Assembly (NCBI RefSeq): GCF_900167375.1
Contig: NZ_FUWY01000007.1
Location: forward strand, 1 to 64,000
Reading direction: 5' to 3'
Length of the DNA stretch: 64,000 bases
Origin: Anaerorhabdus furcosa
GTDB taxonomy: Bacteria; Bacillota_I; Bacilli_A; Erysipelotrichales; Erysipelotrichaceae
This document shows, in pieces, positions 39,029-48,234 of this stretch (position 1 is the first letter of the stretch; every line of letters begins with the position of its first letter). Both the position numbers and the translations under genes were made by a program. The notes under the pieces were generated by a model. It ran no database searches. It worked only from the letters and a program-made list of their open reading frames with translations, and was not told where the DNA came from.

Positions 39029-40777
39029 ATGGATAATCGTATTTATTCTATCAATGGACCTGTTGTAACTGTAAGAAACTCAAGTGACTTTAGTATGCTA
39101 GAGATGGTAAATGTTGGAGATGCAAGATTACTAGGAGAAGTTATCGGTATTACTGGAGATAAAACTACAATCCAAGTTTATGAATCAACAACAGGACTTA
39201 GACCAGGAGAACCTGTATATTCATCTGGTTCACTCTTATGTGCACATTTAGGACCTGGTATCTTGAAAAATATTTTTGATGGGATTGAAAGACCTTTAAA
39301 AGATATTGCAGCTACACAAGGTGCATTCATTAGTGAGGGGAAAACAATTCCTTCGCTTGATGAAAATAAAAAGTGGAATGTGACAATGAAGGTAAAGGTA
39401 GGCGACACAGTAAAAGGTGGAGATATCTTTGCAACATGTCCTGAAACAGACTTAATTGAACACCGTAGTATGATTCCAGTGCATATTTCTGGGGTTGTTG
39501 AAACTGCAGTGGGTGATGGTGAGTATACTGTGACTGAAACTTTAGTCAAAATTAAAAATGATTTAGGTGAAGTATTTGAAGTTAAATTAGCACAAGACTG
39601 GCCAATTCGTAATCCTCGTCCTGTAAGCTATCGTAAACCAATCACACTACCACTAGTAACTGGACAACGTGTTATTGATACCTTATTCCCAATCGCAAAA
39701 GGTGGAGCAGCGGCTGTACCTGGAGGATTTGGAGCTGGTAAGACAATGACACAACACCAATTAGCTAAATGGTGTGATGCTGATATTATTGTTTATGTAG
39801 GTTGTGGAGAACGTGGGAATGAAATGACGCAAGTTCTTGAAGAATTTAGTGAATTGATTGACCCTAAATCTGGAAAACCTTTATTGGATCGTACAGTTTT
39901 AATCGCTAATACATCAAACATGCCCGTAGCGGCTCGTGAAGCAAGTATCTATACTGGAATTACCCTAGCTGAGTATTACCGTGATATGGGCTACCATGTA
40001 GCTATCATGGCAGACTCAACATCTCGTTGGGCAGAAGCTCTTCGTGAAATCTCAGGACGTCTTGAAGAAATGCCAGCTGAAGAAGGATTCCCAGCTTATT
40101 TACCTTCTCGTATCTCTCAATTCTATGAACGTGCAGGATACATTGAAACACTAAGTGGAAAAGAAGGATCAGTAACAATTATCGGAGCAGTATCACCTCA
40201 AGGTGCAGACTTCTCAGAACCAGTTACACAAAATACAAAACGTTTCGTTCGTGCTTTCTGGGCACTTGATAAATCACTTGCTTACGCACGTCACTTTCCA
40301 GCAATTAACTGGAACTTAAGTTATAGCGAATATTTAGATGATTTAGATCGTTGGTATTCACAAAATGTAGCACGTGACTTTACAGCACTACGCTCAGAAA
40401 TGGTTCAAATCTTGCATGAAGAAAATCAATTGATGGAAATTGTTAAGTTAATTGGATCTGATGTTTTACCAGATGATCAAAAGCTTACAATTGAAATTGC
40501 AAAAGTAGTACGTGTTGGATATTTGCAACAAAATGCATTCCATCCAGATGATACATTTGTACCTTTTGCAAAACAATATAAGATGTTGAAAGTAATTTCA
40601 TATTTATATGATGCATGTAAACCACTTATTCAAAAGAAATTCCCAATTAGTTCAATACTAAACACTGGAATTTTTGATGAAGTAATTAAAATTAAATATG
40701 ATGTACCAAACAATAATATTGCATTATTGGATGAGTACTTCGATAAAATCGATAAAGCATTAAGTACAATCGAATAG
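39029..40777 (+). CDS. ntpA: V-type ATPase catalytic subunit A
   Basis: 582 residues. Walker A is [18 protein letters not shown] (about 228-245). The A-type insert of about 90 residues precedes it. [40 protein letters not shown] and [10 protein letters not shown] are classical catalytic-subunit motifs; the catalytic Glu is in GCGERGNE. It hydrolyses or makes ATP with subunit B. Full length. Confidence 0.97.
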   Translation: MDNRIYSINGPVVTVRNSSDFSMLEMVNVGDARLLGEVIGITGDKTTIQVYESTTGLRPGEPVYSSGSLLCAHLGPGILKNIFDGIERPLKDIAATQGAFISEGKTIPSLDENKKWNVTMKVKVGDTVKGGDIFATCPETDLIEHRSMIPVHISGVVETAVGDGEYTVTETLVKIKNDLGEVFEVKLAQDWPIRNPRPVSYRKPITLPLVTGQRVIDTLFPIAKGGAAAVPGGFGAGKTMTQHQLAKWCDADIIVYVGCGERGNEMTQVLEEFSELIDPKSGKPLLDRTVLIANTSNMPVAAREASIYTGITLAEYYRDMGYHVAIMADSTSRWAEALREISGRLEEMPAEEGFPAYLPSRISQFYERAGYIETLSGKEGSVTIIGAVSPQGADFSEPVTQNTKRFVRAFWALDKSLAYARHFPAINWNLSYSEYLDDLDRWYSQNVARDFTALRSEMVQILHEENQLMEIVKLIGSDVLPDDQKLTIEIAKVVRVGYLQQNAFHPDDTFVPFAKQYKMLKVISYLYDACKPLIQKKFPISSILNTGIFDEVIKIKYDVPNNNIALLDEYFDKIDKALSTIE

Positions 40778-40792
40778 AAAGGAGGAATTTTG

Positions 40793-42211
40793 ATGGGTCT
40801 TCAATTATTAGGATTAGAAGAAATTAGTGGATCACTTGTAGCCTTAGATCATGTAAAGAATGTTTCAAATGAAGAAATGGTTGAAATTGAATTAGCAAAT
40901 GGATCAGTACGTCAAGGACGTGTGGTTCAAATCGAAGGTGAAAAAGCGATGGTTCAGGTGTTTGAAGGAACAGCTGGATTATCAAAGAAAAATACAAAAA
41001 CACGTTTATTGGGTCACCCAATGGAAATTGCCTTATCAAAAGAAATCCTTGGGCGTGTATTTAATGGAGCAGGGAAACCAATTGATGGTTTAGGTGATGT
41101 TTATGCTGAGAAATTTGCGGATATTAATGGTAAGCCATTAAATCCTGTATCTCGTCAATATCCTCGTAACTACATCAATACAGGTATATCTGCAATTGAT
41201 GGATTAAATACATTAATTCGTGGTCAAAAGCTTCCTATTTTCTCAGGAAGTGGGATGCCACATGATAAGCTTGCGGTACAAATTGTACGTCAAGCACAAA
41301 TCGCAGATGATGATGGTAAAGGTTTTGGAATTGTGTTTGGAGCAATGGGTGTTAAAAACGACGTTGCAGATTATTTCAAACGCTCATTTGAAGAAACTGG
41401 TGTTATGGAAAAAGTTTGCATGTTTGTTAACTTATCCAATGACCCAATCATCGAAAGAACACTAACACCACGTTGTGCTCTTACTGCAGCTGAATATTTA
41501 GCATATGAACTTGATATGCATATTCTAGTTATCCTTACAGATATTACATCTTATTGTGAAGCTCTACGTGAGTTCTCAAGTAGTAAAGGTGAAATTCCTG
41601 GACGTAAAGGATATCCTGGATATTTATATTCTGACTTAGCATCACTTTACGAAAGAGCTGGAATTATCAAAACATCAAAAGGTTCTGTAACACAAATTCC
41701 AATTCTAACAATGCCAAATGATGACATCACGCATCCTGTACCAGATTTAACTGGATACATCACAGAAGGACAAATCGTTTTAGATCGTAACTTACATCAA
41801 AATGGTGTGTACCCTCCAATTGGATGTCTTGCATCATTATCTCGTTTGATGAAAGATGGTATTGGGGAAGGATATACTCGTAAAGATCATCAAGATGTCG
41901 CAAACCAATTGTTCGCATCTTATGCTCAAGTATTAGAAGCTCGTTCACTTGCATCAGTTATTGGTGAAGATGAATTATCTGAAAGTGATAAACGATTCAT
42001 GGAATTTGGACGTTTGTTTGAAAAAGTATTTGTTGGTCAAGGATTTGGCGTGAAACGTTCAATCATTGAAACATTGAATTTAGGATGGGCGCTACTATCA
42101 ACTCTACCAATGAGTGCATTAGACCGTCTTGATCCAGAACTTATAAAAGCAAACTATGATCCAGAACGTGCAATGCGTACCATTAGTCTAGCTCTGCAAG
42201 GAGAAGAGTAA
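40793..42211 (+). CDS. ntpB: V-type ATPase regulatory subunit B
   Basis: 472 residues. Non-catalytic: the P-loop position reads [19 protein letters not shown] and lacks the [41 protein letters not shown] is the signature of subunit B. Start ATG 40793 has ribosome site GGAGG seven bases upstream. Its stop codon overlaps the start of subunit D by one base. Confidence 0.97.
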   Translation: MGLQLLGLEEISGSLVALDHVKNVSNEEMVEIELANGSVRQGRVVQIEGEKAMVQVFEGTAGLSKKNTKTRLLGHPMEIALSKEILGRVFNGAGKPIDGLGDVYAEKFADINGKPLNPVSRQYPRNYINTGISAIDGLNTLIRGQKLPIFSGSGMPHDKLAVQIVRQAQIADDDGKGFGIVFGAMGVKNDVADYFKRSFEETGVMEKVCMFVNLSNDPIIERTLTPRCALTAAEYLAYELDMHILVILTDITSYCEALREFSSSKGEIPGRKGYPGYLYSDLASLYERAGIIKTSKGSVTQIPILTMPNDDITHPVPDLTGYITEGQIVLDRNLHQNGVYPPIGCLASLSRLMKDGIGEGYTRKDHQDVANQLFASYAQVLEARSLASVIGEDELSESDKRFMEFGRLFEKVFVGQGFGVKRSIIETLNLGWALLSTLPMSALDRLDPELIKANYDPERAMRTISLALQGEE

Positions 42212-42846
42212 TGGCTGCGCAAGTATTTGCGACCAAAGGAAATCTCATGGCAGCTAAAAAATCTTTAGTTTTAGCTAAAATGGGATATGATCTAATGGAT
42301 CGTAAACGTAATGTACTTATACGTGAAATGATGATGTTGGTTGATAAAGTAAAATTACTTCGTGATGAAATTACTGATAGTTATCAAGAAGCTTATTATT
42401 TACTACAACAAGCAAACGTTTCAACAGGTATTATCACAAGCATTGCAAGCCAAGTAAAAGTAGACACAGGTGTACGCGTTACCTATCGTAGTGTTATGGG
42501 AGTTGAAGTACCAAACATTATCTACAAACCGGAAGATTTAGAAATCCAATATGGATTTGAACAATCTTCATCAAAAGTGGATGAAGCTTACATTCAATTC
42601 AATAAAGTAAAAGAATTAACAATGATTCTTGCAGAAGTTGACAACAGTGTTTATCGTCTAGCCAATGCAATCCGTAAAACACAAAAAAGAGCGAATGCAT
42701 TAAAGAACATTGTTATTCCTGACTTTGAATCTCAAATAAAATTTATTACAGAGGCTTTAGAAGAAAAAGAACGTGAAGAATTCTCACGTCTTAAAGTCAT
42801 CAAAGCAAATAAAGAAAGAGATGCAAATCAACATAAAGCAAACTAA
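42211..42846 (+). CDS. ntpD: V-type ATPase central-stalk subunit D
   Basis: 211 residues. N- and C-terminal helices form the rotor coiled coil: KGNLMAAKKSLVLAKMGYDLMDRKRNVLIREM at the start and RLANAIRKTQKRANALKNIVIPDFE near the end, both diagnostic. Last gene of the operon; a GAGA-loop terminator follows at once. Confidence 0.95.
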   Translation: MAAQVFATKGNLMAAKKSLVLAKMGYDLMDRKRNVLIREMMMLVDKVKLLRDEITDSYQEAYYLLQQANVSTGIITSIASQVKVDTGVRVTYRSVMGVEVPNIIYKPEDLEIQYGFEQSSSKVDEAYIQFNKVKELTMILAEVDNSVYRLANAIRKTQKRANALKNIVIPDFESQIKFITEALEEKEREEFSRLKVIKANKERDANQHKAN

Positions 42847-42869
42847 GAAGTTGGAGACAACTTCTTTTT
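42845..42869 (+). terminator. V-ATPase operon terminator
   Basis: AAGAAGTTG, loop GAGA, CAACTTCTT, then TTT. Confidence 0.9.
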
Positions 42870-42871
42870 CA

Positions 42872-42907
42872 CAAAAAAAATGTGCATTTGAAGTGCACAT
42901 TTTTATA
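42872..42907 (-). terminator. Terminator of the secreted-peptide gene (bidirectional)
   Basis: ATGTGCA / TGCACAT stem, 7-base loop, flanked by an A run on one side and a T run on the other, so it can work on both strands. It abuts the peptide stop codon. Confidence 0.82.
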
Positions 42908-43109
42908 TTGGACCACCTTGATGTGCTCTAGTTTTAGGAACACATGGTGTAGGGCTAGAAGGATCGAGATTACCATTAGAATCATAAATGCAAAACTTCA
43001 ATTCATTTTGTTCTGAAGCTAAAACATTTAATCTAGGGAATGTAAAACATAAAAATAATGTTGAGAATGTCATGGCTGAAATTATAGTTTTTCTTAAAAT
43101 ATTTTTCAT
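42903..43109 (-). CDS. Small secreted peptide, candidate signalling pro-peptide
   Basis: 68 residues from ATG 43109, with GGAGG upstream. A basic start (MKNILRKTII) and hydrophobic core lead to a likely signal-peptidase site VLA-SEQ after residue 31. The 37-residue mature part has two Cys (40 and 56) and ends PKTRAHQGGPI. It is too short for an enzyme. It is divergent from an HTH-repeat regulator, as in PlcR/PapR-type and related pairs where the C-terminus gives the signal. I recognise no homologue. It could instead be an antimicrobial peptide. The longer frame to 43217 has no ribosome site and crosses the promoter. Confidence 0.7.
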   Translation of the reverse strand: MKNILRKTIISAMTFSTLFLCFTFPRLNVLASEQNELKFCIYDSNGNLDPSSPTPCVPKTRAHQGGPI

Positions 43110-43128
43110 CTGAATTCCTCCTACTCTT

Positions 43129-43164
43129 ATTATACTAGAATATTCAGTAAAAATATGTTCGAGA
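43129..43164 (-). promoter_or_regulatory. Peptide-gene promoter with TCTCGAACA box
   Basis: On the minus strand TCTCGAACA (43164-43156) is followed after 21 bases by TATAAT (43134-43129). There is no -35 consensus, which suggests an activator-dependent promoter. The same box and spacing occur at 44495-44530. Confidence 0.65.
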
Positions 43165-43260
43165 ATAAATAAAAATAACCTTGATAAATAGCTAAAAACT
43201 AAAAAAGTTTCCAGCATTCTATTAAATTATCTATGTTAAAATGAATTTAGGGAGATTGAT

Positions 43261-44448
43261 ATGAAAAATAATAATTTAGGTATAATAATACGCAAAAGAA
43301 GAAAAGACCTAGGTCTAAATACCGATCAATTAGCTAAGAAAGTAAATTATTCCAGATCTTATATTTCCAGAGTTGAAAATGGAATCATTGATGTAAGTGA
43401 TGAAACCTTTACTGTTATATTTGAAGCGCTAGGCATAACTTATAAAATAGATCAAGATTGCCGAGAATTCGAAAGAAATGTAGATAAAGTATTAACAATG
43501 TTTCTTTACTTGAATATAGATAGGGATTTTATAGATAGGGTTATAATGCAATCAAATGATTTTAATTGCACAAATGCATATTCAAAATTTCTAATAGCTA
43601 ATTTAGTGTATAAGGTCAATTTTTTGTCAAAAGAAATTGAAACAGAAAGATATATTAAACAGATGGATAAAACATCTGAATTATACAATAATAAAGAAAA
43701 ACAAATTATTTATGATTATATTGGATGTTATTATTTAGATTATAATTATGAATTAGCAAAAAAATATTTTGATAGAGCTTTAGAATTTGGAGAATATCCA
43801 TATTCAACTAGCATTCTTTACTATCATTTAGGAATGTTGAATTATAAGTTTGGTAATTATTTTGATGCAAATGAATTTTGTAAAAAAGCGTTTGATAAAT
43901 TTTCTTTGGAATTGAATTATAAACGAATGTTTTATACAAATCTTCATATTGCAATTATTAATTCAAAAAGTGGAAACTATGAAGCAGCATATGTGTTGTT
44001 TAATGAAATGATATTGAATCCAAATCTCTCAGAGGAGCAATTGGAGCTTATTTATGGTAATTTATGCTGGTTATTAATAAAGAAAAACGAATACGATGAA
44101 GCTTTAATATACGCACAAAAATCAAATATAAATTATTTAGATTATTATTTTCATCTTGCATTGATTTATTATAAATTAACTAGATTAGATGATGCAACGA
44201 AAATTATAGAAATAGGATTATCCAAATTTAAAGACTGTTTTCAAGAAAAACAGTTGATAATTATTTCGAAAATAATTACAAAGGAATGCAACACCAATGA
44301 ATATGAGGACTTACTCGTAAAGACATTCAAACAAGCTAAAAAATCAGAGGATAGTGAGTCTGTGAAATTTATCAAAGATTTACTCATAGAGTTTTATGAG
44401 GCAAAGCATCAATATAAAGAAGTTTGTAAACTCATGAAAAGTTGCTAG
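43261..44448 (+). CDS. HTH plus TPR-like regulator, RRNPP type
   Basis: 395 residues. An N-terminal Cro/CI helix-turn-helix (about 8-62, IIRKRRKDLGLNTDQLAKKV and YSRSYISRVENGIIDV) is followed by about 300 residues of paired helices with TPR character (YDYIGCYYLDYNYELAKKYF, ILYYHLGMLNYKFGNYFDAN, LHIAIINSKSGNYEAAYVLF). This is the layout of peptide-binding regulators such as PlcR, NprR and AimR; the length is nearest to NprR and AimR. It is divergent from the small secreted-peptide gene. Strongly AT-rich with rare-codon flavour compared with the V-ATPase operon, which suggests acquisition. Confidence 0.88.
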   Translation: MKNNNLGIIIRKRRKDLGLNTDQLAKKVNYSRSYISRVENGIIDVSDETFTVIFEALGITYKIDQDCREFERNVDKVLTMFLYLNIDRDFIDRVIMQSNDFNCTNAYSKFLIANLVYKVNFLSKEIETERYIKQMDKTSELYNNKEKQIIYDYIGCYYLDYNYELAKKYFDRALEFGEYPYSTSILYYHLGMLNYKFGNYFDANEFCKKAFDKFSLELNYKRMFYTNLHIAIINSKSGNYEAAYVLFNEMILNPNLSEEQLELIYGNLCWLLIKKNEYDEALIYAQKSNINYLDYYFHLALIYYKLTRLDDATKIIEIGLSKFKDCFQEKQLIIISKIITKECNTNEYEDLLVKTFKQAKKSEDSESVKFIKDLLIEFYEAKHQYKEVCKLMKSC

Positions 44449-44494
44449 CAACTTAATTTGAAATAGATGTATAAACCGGTAAATAAATAATTTG

Positions 44495-44530
44495 TCTCGA
44501 ACAAAATCACTTTGAATTACATGTTAAAAT
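44495..44530 (+). promoter_or_regulatory. Secreted-protein promoter with TCTCGAACA box
   Basis: TCTCGAACA (44495-44503), embedded in TTTGT-n5-ACAAA symmetry, followed after 21 bases by TAAAAT (44525-44530). Box and spacing equal those of the peptide-gene promoter. The leader to the start codon is about 90 bases. Confidence 0.65.
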
Positions 44531-44625
44531 GTAATTAACAAAGAAGATTAAGTATGGGAAGATACAAGAATGGAGATTAAAGAATTTGAATAGCAAAAAA
44601 ATTAAATGAAAAGAAAGGAAATAAT

Positions 44626-45294
44626 ATGAAGAAAATAATTAGTATAATTACTGCTATTACATTGCTTTTCTGTTTTATACAAAAAATAGATGTTTATGCA
44701 CAAGATGATAATACTCCGGGTCAAGTGATAAGTAGTAAATTTACAGAGTATCCTACTTATATAAAAGAAGAGACAAAGATATTAGAAGAAGGAAATATAT
44801 TTGATGTTACAATACGATATAGTGTTGATAACAAAGCATATGTTGAAATTTATAAAAATGGAATGGCTGATAAAATTACTACAATTGATATAAATTATCT
44901 CAAAATCAGAAGTAACGTATTTCCTAAAATATCAATAAAAGCCAATGGAAATAGAGATGTTTATGTCGGAACTGTAACTAGTGTTGATTCTTTAGGAAGT
45001 GGTGACCAAACTACATTAGCTCTTTCGGTTTTAGCATTTATTGATCTTCCTTATGCTACAGCCTATGCGTTGATAGGAGTAGCAATAAGCATTTTTTCGA
45101 GTTCAACATTATTCTATTTATGGACTAAAACGGATACTTATGAGCAATGGACATGGGGAACTACATATGCACCTTCAAGTTTTTTGGGATATTATTGGAT
45201 GAAAACAGAGGCACGTGCATATTCTAATCCTCAATGTACAGGAACATATGCTGTACGATATGGTGATTGGACAAGTACTACTCCAGGGTGGTAA
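44626..45294 (+). CDS. Secreted protein of unknown family, candidate effector
   Basis: 222 residues. A signal peptide is likely cut after VYA (residue 25). A beta-rich middle follows (about 40-120, FDVTIRYSVDNKAYVEIYKN). A long hydrophobic stretch then runs from about 129 to 166 (LALSVLAFIDLPYATAYALI, then GVAISIFSSSTLFYLW), and the tail is rich in Trp and Tyr (YEQWTWGTTY, LGYYW, DWTSTTPGW). The hydrophobic helix plus aromatic tail would suit a membrane-active secreted protein. No family recognised. It is controlled by the TCTCGAACA box and followed closely by a small membrane protein. Confidence 0.75.
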   Translation: MKKIISIITAITLLFCFIQKIDVYAQDDNTPGQVISSKFTEYPTYIKEETKILEEGNIFDVTIRYSVDNKAYVEIYKNGMADKITTIDINYLKIRSNVFPKISIKANGNRDVYVGTVTSVDSLGSGDQTTLALSVLAFIDLPYATAYALIGVAISIFSSSTLFYLWTKTDTYEQWTWGTTYAPSSFLGYYWMKTEARAYSNPQCTGTYAVRYGDWTSTTPGW

Positions 45295-45302
45295 ATTCTC
45301 CA

Positions 45303-45563
45303 TTGCGAATCAATATGATACCATATTTGATAACAAGCTTTATACAGCTTTTGGGATTTTTCATCTTACTATTTTTTTTAAGAAATAATAGTTTCTCTAG
45401 TCCTCCTTTTTACGCGGTTATGTTTTTTGCATTTTTTGAATTAATATTAAATTATATACGTGAAAATTATACATTTTCTAGAAAAAGCCTTAGATTATAT
45501 GAAATTCCTAAAGTATTATTAATTTTTCTTATGCTAGTAATTTACTTTGGAATTATAATTTAA
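45303..45563 (+). CDS. Small three-helix membrane protein, candidate immunity protein
   Basis: About 86 residues, starting at TTG 45303 or ATG 45315, after AGGGTGG (45284-45290) which overlaps the end of the previous gene. Three hydrophobic segments: IPYLITSFIQLLGFFILLFF, YAVMFFAFFELILNYI and VLLIFLMLVIYFGIII, with basic residues between. Size, topology and position right behind a secreted protein resemble bacteriocin immunity proteins. Function is inference; the exact start is uncertain. Confidence 0.6.
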   Translation: MRINMIPYLITSFIQLLGFFILLFFLRNNSFSSPPFYAVMFFAFFELILNYIRENYTFSRKSLRLYEIPKVLLIFLMLVIYFGIII

Positions 45564-45571
45564 CTTTATGA

Positions 45572-45895
45572 ATAGCATTTGGTAGTGTTGATAATTCTAT
45601 TGTTGGATTAGGAACTTGCGACTATTATTCATATGTTACAATGGCGTATAATGCGTGGAAGGATTTAGGAAGTCCTACTTCTGTGGCAGAGGTAAATTGT
45701 TACTATGGTTCATATAACAAAGATTGTAATACACTGGCATGGTATGGGGTTCGAACAGGGGTAGTTAATGGAAATTCTGTACAATTTAGGAATGCTCCAC
45801 TTATTCAAAATCCAAGTCATACATGGAATGGAAGTCCATGGGATTATACACAGCCTTCAGGATGCAGAGTAGTTGTTAATAATTATCCATATTAA
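45572..45895 (+). pseudogene. Probable 3' remnant of a secreted-protein gene
   Basis: The frame is open from 45572 to the stop at 45895, but the only ATG (45641) has no ribosome site. The coded sequence (GLGTCDYYSYVTMAYNAWKD, NCYYGSYNKDCNTLAWYG, GCRVVVNNYPY) looks protein-like, with several Cys and aromatic residues as in an exported protein, yet there is no signal peptide. It may be the C-terminal part of a lost paralogue or effector. If it is expressed from 45641 it would make 84 residues. Confidence 0.4.
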
Positions 45896-46279
45896 TTTAT
45901 TATGATTGGAAATAAAATATAATTATAATTTGTTAGAAATTTAGATTAATATGATGTAGTATAAAATAATATGTGTAAATACAAGAGGTAAGGAAAACAA
46001 GTATAGAAAATTGATATTTGGCTACCTATATTACTATTTTAAATTGCTAAAAAATAAATGCTTTCACTTCTTGATTCATGATTTAAATATGAATAAATAT
46101 TACAAGAAAGATGAATTCAATTGTATTAAAGGACAATACAATAGACACTCATCTTTTTTAGATTGATAACATAAATTAAAAATGTAAAAATAATAATGAG
46201 ATATTATAGATAAAATGGAAAGGTATATAGATAATCTTGAAGATATTTACTTGAATTTATTAAGGGAAGAGAGAGTCAG
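45896..46279. other. AT-rich intergenic stretch with hairpin
   Basis: About 385 bases without a supported gene, very AT-rich. The notable element is a long interrupted hairpin with T run at 46107-46160. Confidence 0.6.
46107..46160 (+). terminator. Long hairpin, probable terminator
   Basis: AAAGATGA (46107-46114) pairs with TCATCTTT (46149-46156), and inside it ATTGTATT pairs with AATACAAT. Six T end the element. It could terminate the island transcript. Confidence 0.55.
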
Positions 46280-46894
46280 ATGAATAATAATGCAAAAAAA
46301 GATAAAGAAAAAGATTTTCAATCGTTAATTAATATTCAAAAAGTGAATGAGAAAAAGTATGTGAAGTCATTTAATGGTGTGTTTTGGGTATCGTTTTCGT
46401 TACTACTCTTTTTTGGAACTTTTTCATTTTTAAATTCAAAAACAGTATCTGATATACCTTATATCTTTTCGATGGAAGAAATTGGATATGATAATAATAA
46501 AGTTGAAAAAGCGACTAAAAGAACGAAATATTCAGGTGATGTTATCTATGAATTATCAGTTTCTTCCAATTCAATTGATGGTGATGAATATAGTCGAGTA
46601 GATATTACGATTTATGATTTTATTTCAAATGATACTGCAGTTAAACTATATAATGACTTATATGAAGAAAATAATAAGAAGATTGAGAAATTAATTGGTC
46701 GTAGCTTGAGTGATTTTGGAGTTGAACATTCATATTCTTTGTATCCAATTGAAGAAATACCAGGAAATGGTCAAGAAAATAGCCTCTATTTATATAAAGA
46801 TAATCGTGTTATTATTGTGAGAATAAACAGTGAGATTACACTTAATAATGAAGATTTAATAACAATAGTAAAATTATTTGATGAAGAATTGTAG
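46280..46894 (+). CDS. Single-pass membrane protein of unknown function
   Basis: 204 residues. A charged cytoplasmic N-terminus (about 1-32, rich in Lys), one membrane segment (FWVSFSLLLFFGTFSFL, about 35-51), and an exported domain of about 150 residues with an alternating beta pattern (VIYELSVSSNSIDGDEYSRV, LYLYKDNRVIIVRINSEI). There is no lipobox. I do not recognise the family. It lies at the end of the AT-rich island without partners on its strand. Confidence 0.7.
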   Translation: MNNNAKKDKEKDFQSLINIQKVNEKKYVKSFNGVFWVSFSLLLFFGTFSFLNSKTVSDIPYIFSMEEIGYDNNKVEKATKRTKYSGDVIYELSVSSNSIDGDEYSRVDITIYDFISNDTAVKLYNDLYEENNKKIEKLIGRSLSDFGVEHSYSLYPIEEIPGNGQENSLYLYKDNRVIIVRINSEITLNNEDLITIVKLFDEEL

Positions 46895-46981
46895 TTTTGA
46901 TATTAGTAATGTTTTTTATCAATATATGATAAACTAATGACATAAAAAATAGTGCTATAAATTTGTGGAGGTTAAATAGAT

Positions 46982-47542
46982 ATGGATAAAAATATAAGCT
47001 TCAAAGATAGAAAAGAATTCCATAAATGGTTGATGAAGAATCAAAATCAAGATGAAGGTATATGGATTGAGTTTGATAAGACGTTAAGTCAGAGTTCATT
47101 GAAAGCTAGTGATGCTTTAGAAGAAGCACTTTGTTTTGGATGGATTGATGGACAAATGAAAAGTGTTGATGAAAATACGTACATCAAATACTTTGCAAAA
47201 CGAAGAAAGAATAGTAAATGGTCCCAAAAGAATAAACAGCTTGTACTTGAACTTGATAAAAAAGGATACTTGCAAGATTTGGGTAAACAAAAAATAGAAG
47301 AAGCAAAACAAAATGGACAATGGGATACAGACAATACAATTGAAGTAGTAAATAGTGATTTAGATTTATTGATTGAAGTTATTAAAGGAAATGAACCTGC
47401 TTATACAAATTTTATGGCAATGTCTCCATCAGTTAAAAAAACTTATACAAAAGCATTTATGGATCCTAAAACAGAAGCAGGGAAACAAAAAAGAATTGCT
47501 TGGATAATTGATCGATTGAATAAAAACTTAAAACCAATGTAA
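46982..47542 (+). CDS. YdeI/OmpD-associated family protein
   Basis: 186 residues. The family signature FHKWLMKNQNQDEGIWIEFDK, then DALEEALCFGWIDGQMKSVDE and YIKYFAKRRKNSKWSQKNKQLV, is complete. Distant relatives have been linked to bacteriocin protection, but the biochemical role is unsettled. The position next to the candidate effector island is suggestive at most. GGAGG ribosome site; shared terminator with the convergent GNAT gene. Confidence 0.9.
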   Translation: MDKNISFKDRKEFHKWLMKNQNQDEGIWIEFDKTLSQSSLKASDALEEALCFGWIDGQMKSVDENTYIKYFAKRRKNSKWSQKNKQLVLELDKKGYLQDLGKQKIEEAKQNGQWDTDNTIEVVNSDLDLLIEVIKGNEPAYTNFMAMSPSVKKTYTKAFMDPKTEAGKQKRIAWIIDRLNKNLKPM

Positions 47543-47544
47543 TA

Positions 47545-47570
47545 AAAAAGTTATCGTGAGATAACTTTTT
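47545..47570. terminator. Bidirectional terminator
   Basis: AAAAAGTTATC, loop GTGA, GATAACTTTTT. It serves both convergent genes. Confidence 0.9.
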
Positions 47571-48048
47571 ACATCGCTGCAACTTCTTTGATTTTATCTT
47601 CTGTTAAACGATAGACAGTCCACTCATCCATTGGAGTAGCACCTAATCGTTTTGTGTAGAAATCAATTGATGGTTGATTCCAATCTAAGCATATCCATTC
47701 CATGCGCCCACAGTTTTTATCTACAGCTACTTGGGCTAAATACTTGAAGAATTGCTTACCATATCCTTTTTTACGATATTCTTCTAATACAAATACATCT
47801 TCAACATATAATCCTTTTTTACCTACAAAGGTTGAGTAGTTAAAGAAATACAAGGCAAAGCCAACGATGTTTCCATCTTCTTCTCCGAATACTACATAAG
47901 CATTTTTTTCTACAAATAGCTCATTGTATAATTGCTCATCAGTCCATATAACTTGATCGCTCATTTTTTCATAAGCAGCGATATTACGGATATATTGTCC
48001 AATAATTGAACACTCTTCTTCTTTTGCAATACGAATATTAAATGACAT
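47569..48048 (-). CDS. GNAT acetyltransferase, SSAT/thialysine acetyltransferase-like
   Basis: 159 residues from ATG 48048, after GGAGGG. GLYVEDVFVLEEYRKKGYGKQFFKYLAQVA holds the acetyl-CoA loop. MEWICLDWNQPSIDFYTKRLGA with a C-terminal WTVYRLT is typical of the diamine acetyltransferase group (SSAT, thialysine acetyltransferase). Polyamine or lysine-analogue substrate is likely but unproved. Confidence 0.88.
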   Translation of the reverse strand: MSFNIRIAKEEECSIIGQYIRNIAAYEKMSDQVIWTDEQLYNELFVEKNAYVVFGEEDGNIVGFALYFFNYSTFVGKKGLYVEDVFVLEEYRKKGYGKQFFKYLAQVAVDKNCGRMEWICLDWNQPSIDFYTKRLGATPMDEWTVYRLTEDKIKEVAAM

Positions 48049-48181
48049 ATATTTCCCTCCGTTCATTGATGTTAGTATACAAAAAGTTGAAAAGAATATC
48101 TAGTTTTTTCAAAGAAGTAGAAGTAATTTACATAAAATCAGTTAAAATGGCTATAAATAAGGGCTAGAATGAAAAAAAACT

Positions 48182-48208
48182 TTGAAACAAAAGCAAGTGT
48201 GATATAAT
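48182..48208 (+). promoter_or_regulatory. Promoter of the sepF cluster
   Basis: Extended -10 TGATATAAT (48200-48208) with TTGAAA 15 bases upstream, 26 bases before sepF. Confidence 0.55.
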
Positions 48209-48234
48209 GATTATGTAAATTTGGAGGTCAAACA

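Noticed and set aside
40824-41954. Extra open frames on both strands within V-ATPase subunit B
   Set aside because: They are out-of-frame shadows of a fully conserved gene without ribosome sites.
43110-43217. Longer N-terminus for the secreted peptide
   Set aside because: It would cross the predicted -10 and box, lacks a ribosome site, and hides a good signal peptide that begins at 43109.
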